Shown here piece by piece: positions 7,326 through 10,977 of a DNA stretch of 10,977 bases; the stretch's first letter is position 1; every line of letters starts with the position of its first letter. The position numbers and the translations under genes were made by a program. The notes below the pieces were generated by a model. That model saw nothing but the letters and a program-made list of their open reading frames with translations. It was not told the DNA's origin and ran no database searches. The stretch comes from an uncultured Bacteroidales bacterium. Its GTDB lineage: Bacteria > Bacteroidota > Bacteroidia > Bacteroidales > UBA3663. The stretch spans positions 1-10,977 of the forward strand of contig CALBPV010000031.1 of the NCBI GenBank assembly GCA_937899265.1. Direction: 5' to 3'.

Positions 7326-10012
7326 TGTTCGTTCTTGGGATTGTTTTTGTCTTTGTGTTCCGACAAGTCAAACACCATCGGGTGGCTCACCTTTTCGGGC
7401 AGGAGGGCAAACTCGAGCACTTCGCGCACATCTCTCACATATCGGAAGGAAAGACCTTCGATGTATTCGGGTTTGATTTCCCCGACATCCTTGCGGTTGT
7501 CCTCACAGAGTAGGATGTCGGTGATGCCGGCACGCTTGGCCGCCAATATCTTCTCTTTGACACCGCCGATGGGGATTACTCTGCCTCTCAGCGTGATTTC
7601 TCCGGTCATGGCCAGTCGGGACCTCACCTTGCGCTGGGTGAACGTTGAGGCCAGCGAGGTCACCATTGCGATGCCTGCCGAAGGACCGTCCTTCGGAATG
7701 GCGCCCTCCGGACAGTGGATATGCACATTGTAGTTGTCGAACACCGCCTCCGGAATTTCCAGTTCGTCGGCATGTGAACGCACATATTGCAGGGCCAGCA
7801 GAGCACTCTCTTTCATCACGTCGCCCAGGTTGCCTGTCAGCGTCAGTTTCTCGCTCTTGCCCTTGCAGAGTGCCGATTCCACATACAGTATCTCGCCGCC
7901 TACCGAAGTCCATGCCAGTCCGGTCACTACGCCGGCTTTGTCGTTGCCCTCGTATTTGTCCGGGTCGTAATCGGGAACTCCGAGATAATCTTTCAGTTCT
8001 TCGGCTTTGAGCGAGAGGGGAAGTTTTTCGTCATTGGCCACTTTCCAGGCTACGCGCCGCATGATTTTGGCCAGACGTTTGTCGAGCAGACGCACCCCGC
8101 TCTCCCGCGTGTAGTTACGGACGATGGCATGGAGCGTGGGTTTCGGAATCGAAAAACGCACCTTTTTCAGTCCGTTCTCCTCCTTCTGTTTGGGCAGGAG
8201 GTGACGGGCCGCTATTTCCACTTTCTCGTCCTCGACATAGCCGCTGAGCGTAATGACCTCCATGCGGTCCAGCAAGGGGGCTGCTATCGTGGCCGCATCG
8301 TTGGCGGTGGCGATGAAAAGCACCTTCGAGAGGTCGTAGTCGAAGTCCAGGTAGTTGTCGTGGAACGTCGAGTTCTGCTCGGGGTCCAACACTTCCAACA
8401 GTGCGGAGGCTGGGTCGCCGTGAAAATCGCTGCCTATCTTGTCTATCTCGTCCAGCACAAAGACCGGATTGTCCGTCTTGGCTTTCAGCAGACCTGAGAT
8501 GATGCGTCCGGGAAGGGCTCCCACATACGTGCGGCGATGCCCCCGGATCTCGGCCTCGTCGTGCATGCCGCCCAACGAGACTCTCACATACTCGCGCTTC
8601 AAGGCCTCGGCCACACTTTTGCCCAGCGAGGTCTTGCCCACGCCGGGAGGCCCCACCAGACAGAGGATGGGCGATTTCATGTCGCCGCGCATCTTCAGTA
8701 CGGCCAGGTGCTCCAGAATGCGTTCTTTCACCTGCTCCAGCCCGTAGTGGTCGCGGTCCAGTATCTTCCGGGCATTCCTCAGGTCGAGTTTGTCGCGGGA
8801 GGTCTCGCCCCAGGGCAAATCCACTATCGTCTGGACATAATTGAGCTGGACACTGTAGTCGGGAGCCATGTCGTTCAGGCGGGCCATCTTCTGCAGCTCC
8901 TTGTCCACGATGGTGCGAACGGCCTCCGAAAGGTGCTTGTGTGCCGCAGCCTCTTTCAACCGGGAGATGTCGTCAGCCGACCCCTCCCCGAGTTGACGCT
9001 GTATCGACTCCATCTCGTTGCGGAGATAGGCTTCGCGGTTGATTTGGTCGATTTTGGTTTGGGTGGTGCTACGCACCTCGGAGCGTATCTTTTCGTACTG
9101 CAAGTCCCTCGAAACCCGGGCCGCCAACACGTATGCGCGTGTCAGAACATCGTTCTGCTCCAGCAGCAACTGCCGTTCTTTGGAATTGGGCAGATAGCAC
9201 GAACAGGCGAAGTTGACGGCATAGTGCGGATTGTCGAAAGTCGAGAGGGCAAAGAAAGCTTCGTGACTCACATCGCCTCCCAGATTGAGCATTTCCGACA
9301 TGTCGTCTTTGATGTTGTTGACCGCAGCTTTCAGCTTCATCATATTGACTCCCCTCCTCGGCATTTTTTCGCTGAATACAACCACCTTTGCAAAAAGAGC
9401 CAAGTCCGTCGCTTCGATTTGTTTGATTTTGATGAGACGTTTGCCCGTGACGAGCAGACTCACCGTGTGGTCCGGCATTTCTATCTCCTTCACGATTTCA
9501 CCCACGCAGCCGATTTCGTACAAATCGTCGGTCTCCGACGGAGTCTCCATCGAGAGTCGCCGCTGGAGCACCACTCCTATATAACTGTTGTTCTTGATGG
9601 CCGTGTCGATAGCATTTCTCGAACGTGTGCGATTCACCCTCATCGGCATGGTGATGCCCGGGAAGAGCACCTCGTTGCGCGAAGGGATGATGGGAAGATT
9701 GTCCTGGGGGCAACGCTTCGATTCGAATTCACCGTCGAACGTGCCGTCGGAAATCATCGGCACCGTGATTTCGTATGACTTGAGACGTTTCGTCACCGGG
9801 CCCTCCGACTCGAAGATTCCGTTATTGTCGCCTTTACCGCCGAAGTCCGGGATGCCGGTATCTCCGCCTCCCTCTCCTCCGGCTCCTGCATTGCCGCCCC
9901 TTCTGCGGTTGCGGCTGTCCATCCACAGGGGATTTTTCCGGGCAACCGCTTCTGCCTCCTCCCTTCCCTCTACGGAGGGGCTGGGGGTAGGCTTTGTTCT
10001 TTTTTTGCTCAT
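7322..10012 (-). CDS. lon: ATP-dependent Lon protease with N-terminal extension
   Basis: Lon is a cytosolic hexameric AAA+ serine protease that degrades misfolded and regulatory proteins. With the ATG at 10012 the protein has 896 residues. An unusual extension of about 105 residues (Ser/Pro/Glu-rich, then Arg/Gly-rich) precedes the substrate-binding LON domain, which begins at LPIIPSRNEVLFPG (106-119). The AAA module shows Walker A GPPGVGKTS (454-462, K460), Walker B VFVLDEIDK (D521, E522), sensor-1 FIATAN (N571), Arg finger region LLDRME (R583) and sensor-2 GVRLLDK (near R641). The protease domain has the catalytic dyad S778 in PKDGPSAG and K819 in GGVKEKIL. E. coli Lon has 784 residues. The frame is open upstream to a TTG at 10087, but that codon overlaps the -7 box and precedes the likely transcription start, so it is rejected. 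Later ATGs at 9922 and 9757 are possible starts. It heads the lon-antiporter-rlmH unit. Confidence 0.97.
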   Translation of the reverse strand: MSKKRTKPTPSPSVEGREEAEAVARKNPLWMDSRNRRRGGNAGAGGEGGGDTGIPDFGGKGDNNGIFESEGPVTKRLKSYEITVPMISDGTFDGEFESKRCPQDNLPIIPSRNEVLFPGITMPMRVNRTRSRNAIDTAIKNNSYIGVVLQRRLSMETPSETDDLYEIGCVGEIVKEIEMPDHTVSLLVTGKRLIKIKQIEATDLALFAKVVVFSEKMPRRGVNMMKLKAAVNNIKDDMSEMLNLGGDVSHEAFFALSTFDNPHYAVNFACSCYLPNSKERQLLLEQNDVLTRAYVLAARVSRDLQYEKIRSEVRSTTQTKIDQINREAYLRNEMESIQRQLGEGSADDISRLKEAAAHKHLSEAVRTIVDKELQKMARLNDMAPDYSVQLNYVQTIVDLPWGETSRDKLDLRNARKILDRDHYGLEQVKERILEHLAVLKMRGDMKSPILCLVGPPGVGKTSLGKSVAEALKREYVRVSLGGMHDEAEIRGHRRTYVGALPGRIISGLLKAKTDNPVFVLDEIDKIGSDFHGDPASALLEVLDPEQNSTFHDNYLDFDYDLSKVLFIATANDAATIAAPLLDRMEVITLSGYVEDEKVEIAARHLLPKQKEENGLKKVRFSIPKPTLHAIVRNYTRESGVRLLDKRLAKIMRRVAWKVANDEKLPLSLKAEELKDYLGVPDYDPDKYEGNDKAGVVTGLAWTSVGGEILYVESALCKGKSEKLTLTGNLGDVMKESALLALQYVRSHADELEIPEAVFDNYNVHIHCPEGAIPKDGPSAGIAMVTSLASTFTQRKVRSRLAMTGEITLRGRVIPIGGVKEKILAAKRAGITDILLCEDNRKDVGEIKPEYIEGLSFRYVRDVREVLEFALLPEKVSHPMVFDLSEHKDKNNPKNEQ
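9956..9994 (-). repeat. Dispersed-repeat-like palindromic segment inside the lon 5' coding region
   Basis: The minus strand encodes KPTPSPSVEGREE. The DNA holds a C-rich block, then a perfect 5 bp hairpin on the plus strand (CCCTC at 9966-9970, TACG loop, GAGGG at 9975-9979), then a G-rich block. This layout, and the PTPSPS-EGR reading, resemble the short intergenic repeats common in Bacteroidota genomes. Only one copy is in the window, so the repeat status is inferred. Confidence 0.45.
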
Positions 10013-10016
10013 ATTC

Positions 10017-10061
10017 TGTATTTCTAAAATATATAAATCTAAAATAGGTAAATCTAAAATA
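10017..10061 (-). repeat. Three tandem 15 bp repeats in the lon leader
   Basis: On the minus strand three consecutive 15-mers read TATTTTAGATTTACC, TATTTTAGATTTATA and TATTTTAGAAATACA (10061 down to 10017). The core TATTTTAGA is invariant. They lie between the inferred transcription start (about 10070) and the lon ATG, so they would be in the untranslated leader. Confidence 0.85.
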
Positions 10062-10075
10062 TAAAAAAATCGGCA

Positions 10076-10107
10076 CAAAGATAGCAAATTATTTTGTAAT
10101 CTCCAAA
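10076..10107 (-). promoter_or_regulatory. Promoter of the lon unit
   Basis: The minus strand has TTTG (10107 down to 10104), exactly 20 bp, and then TATCTTTG (10083 down to 10076), a full match to the Bacteroidota promoter. Transcription would begin near 10070, giving a leader of nearly 60 nt that contains the tandem repeats. The position of the -7 box rules out the upstream TTG at 10087 as the lon start. Confidence 0.8.
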
Positions 10108-10123
10108 AAAATACCTATTTTTG
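10093..10123 (+). promoter_or_regulatory. Promoter of trmN6, interleaved with the lon promoter
   Basis: The plus strand has TTTG (10093-10096), 19 bp, and then TATTTTTG (10116-10123), matching the TAnnTTTG promoter. The start would be near 10130, leaving an A-rich leader of about 15 nt before the ATG. Its -33 box falls in the spacer of the lon promoter, and the lon -33 box falls in its own spacer. Confidence 0.75.
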
Positions 10124-10145
10124 CAGCGTTAAAAAACACAAAATC

Positions 10146-10871
10146 ATGAGTAATGCGGTTTTTGAGTTCAGGGAGTTTGCAATTTTGCAAGACAAATGTG
10201 CCATGAAAGTGGGCACCGACGGTGTCCTCTTGGGCGCTTGGTGTCAGCCTTCCGAAGGGGGGACTTGCCGCCGGATTCTCGACATCGGAACCGGCACGGG
10301 GGTCATCGCCCTGATGTGTGCCCAACGATGGCAGGAAGCTACGGTCGAGGCAGTCGAGATAGACCGAGAAGCTGCCGCCCAGGCTGCCGCCAATTTCAGC
10401 CGATCTCCCTGGGGGACGAGGCTCCGCGTCCATGCGTGTTCTCTGGCACAGTTCCATGCATCTTTCGGGTCACAGACCTACGACCTCATTGTCTCCAATC
10501 CTCCGTTCTACAATGCCTCGCTCCTCCCCGATGACGGTCTGCGTGCGCTGGCACGCCACACCAATGCCCTGCCGTGGAGTGAGCTCACCGCCATTGCCGC
10601 CCGGCACCTTTCCCCCGACGGACGTCTCTGTGTGGTGTTTCCCACATCCGAGTGGGACAAAGTGGCCACAGCCGCCCTCCTCGCCGGCCTCTCGCCCGTC
10701 CTGATTACAGATGTCGTCACCAAAACCGGCAAGGCTCCCAAACGCACCCTCGCCGCCTTCTCCTCCCGTCCCTGTGTCCCGCAGCGCACACTCCTGACCG
10801 TTCGCGACTCCTCCGGCGCCTACACCGACGACTACCTCCGCCTCGTCCTCCCCTTCTACGAGCACCTTTGA
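10146..10871 (+). CDS. trmN6: tRNA1(Val) (adenine(37)-N6)-methyltransferase TrmN6 (YfiC-like)
   Basis: TrmN6 is a cytosolic Rossmann-fold SAM-dependent methyltransferase that makes N6-methyladenosine at position 37 of tRNA1(Val). The 241-residue length matches the family. The N-terminal FEFREFAILQDKCAMKVGTDGVLLGAW (6-32) is the hallmark segment (F-x-F-x-x-F, Q-D, KVGTDG-LLGAW). SAM motif I is LDIGTGTGVIAL (45-56), the acidic residue of motif II is in VEIDREA (70-76), and the N6-adenine catalytic motif IV is NPPFY (118-122). ARHTNALPWSEL (136-147) and the KRTLAAF strand (199-205) also fit. The start is the ATG next to an A-rich leader, 22 bp after the -7 box. The gene stands alone and diverges from lon. 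Codons in its 3' half are very C-rich at third positions. No hairpin terminator is seen in the 15 bp before the convergent gene. Confidence 0.95.
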   Translation: MSNAVFEFREFAILQDKCAMKVGTDGVLLGAWCQPSEGGTCRRILDIGTGTGVIALMCAQRWQEATVEAVEIDREAAAQAAANFSRSPWGTRLRVHACSLAQFHASFGSQTYDLIVSNPPFYNASLLPDDGLRALARHTNALPWSELTAIAARHLSPDGRLCVVFPTSEWDKVATAALLAGLSPVLITDVVTKTGKAPKRTLAAFSSRPCVPQRTLLTVRDSSGAYTDDYLRLVLPFYEHL

Positions 10872-10886
10872 CCTTTAACGTCTCCT

Positions 10887-10977
10887 CTACAGCCCATACA
10901 CTTGCTCGCGGTAGGCTCTGAGGCGGTCTTCGGGCAGACGGCCCCGGATGGGCGAGGGCATGGTGACGTGCTCGGCC
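10887..10977 (-). CDS. C-terminal end of an unidentified protein
   Basis: An open minus-strand frame enters from the right edge and ends at TAG (10889 down to 10887). The 29 readable residues begin AEHVTMPSPIRGRLPEDRL and end RAYREQVYGL. I do not recognise the family. The ending 15 bp beyond the convergent trmN6 stop, and the smooth Arg/Glu/Leu-rich composition with C/G third positions like the neighbours, suggest a real gene. The fragment is too short for a function. Confidence 0.5.
   Translation of the reverse strand, partial: AEHVTMPSPIRGRLPEDRLRAYREQVYGL

Noticed and set aside
6565..7371. Minus-strand frame (268 codons) overlapping the antiporter in another frame
   Set aside because: It is out of frame with a well-recognised antiporter. 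Its composition (Arg, His, Gly, Cys) is typical of a frame-shifted reading.
7787..8497. Plus-strand frame (236 codons) opposite the lon protease domain
   Set aside because: It is a mirrored-register shadow of lon with no recognisable motifs.
8537..9778. Long plus-strand frame (413 codons) opposite lon
   Set aside because: Its codons are in exact register with the lon codons on the other strand. Such frames stay open when the sense gene rarely uses TTA, CTA and TCA. The Lon protein is unmistakable and the antisense product is rich in His, Val and Gly without recognisable motifs.
10017..10061. CRISPR-like array
   Set aside because: The units are 15 bp, directly adjacent and without spacers, so this is a simple tandem repeat.
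10013..10087. Upstream TTG start for lon adding 25 residues
   Set aside because: The TTG overlaps the -7 promoter box and lies before the inferred transcription start. The added residues are translated from the A/T-rich tandem repeats.

Overview
The window looks like a chromosomal housekeeping segment from a member of the Bacteroidales, probably near Prevotellaceae or Bacteroidaceae. This rests on the HisH N-terminus (VKYNAGNIRSV), the large Bacteroidota-type LptD-like protein, the near absence of Shine-Dalgarno sequences, and four good matches to the Bacteroidota promoter (TTTG or TTG, 19-20 bp, TAnnTTTG). The genus is not certain. No mobile element, phage, CRISPR array, rRNA or tRNA gene was seen.

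Layout from left to right. (1) A minus-strand unit reads lptD-like (123-2969) and then the first 35 codons of hisH (1-105), which leaves the window. It has its own promoter at 3003-3034. (2) A minus-strand single gene for an OFA-type major facilitator transporter (3188-4471) has its own promoter (4500-4530) and a strong hairpin terminator (3133-3166). (3) A minus-strand three-gene unit reads lon (7322-10012), a CPA2-type cation:proton antiporter (5085-7325) that overlaps lon by ATGA, and rlmH (4587-5060) after a 24 bp gap. (4) A plus-strand gene, trmN6 (10146-10871), diverges from lon, and the two promoters are physically interleaved. (5) The last 91 bases hold the C-terminal end of an unidentified minus-strand protein that converges on trmN6.

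By function the window combines envelope assembly (LptD), histidine/purine metabolism (HisH), small-solute and ion transport (OFA carrier, CPA2 antiporter), protein quality control (Lon) and RNA modification (RlmH on 23S rRNA, TrmN6 on tRNA). Lon, the antiporter and RlmH are probably co-transcribed.

I see no new multi-gene system. The features most worth a second look are small: the interleaved lon/trmN6 promoters, a three-copy 15 bp tandem repeat in the lon leader, an unusual low-complexity N-terminal extension of Lon that includes what looks like a translated dispersed repeat, an Asp-rich then Lys/Arg-rich insert in the LptD barrel, and an antiporter with two RCK-C domains but no nucleotide-binding RCK-N domain.
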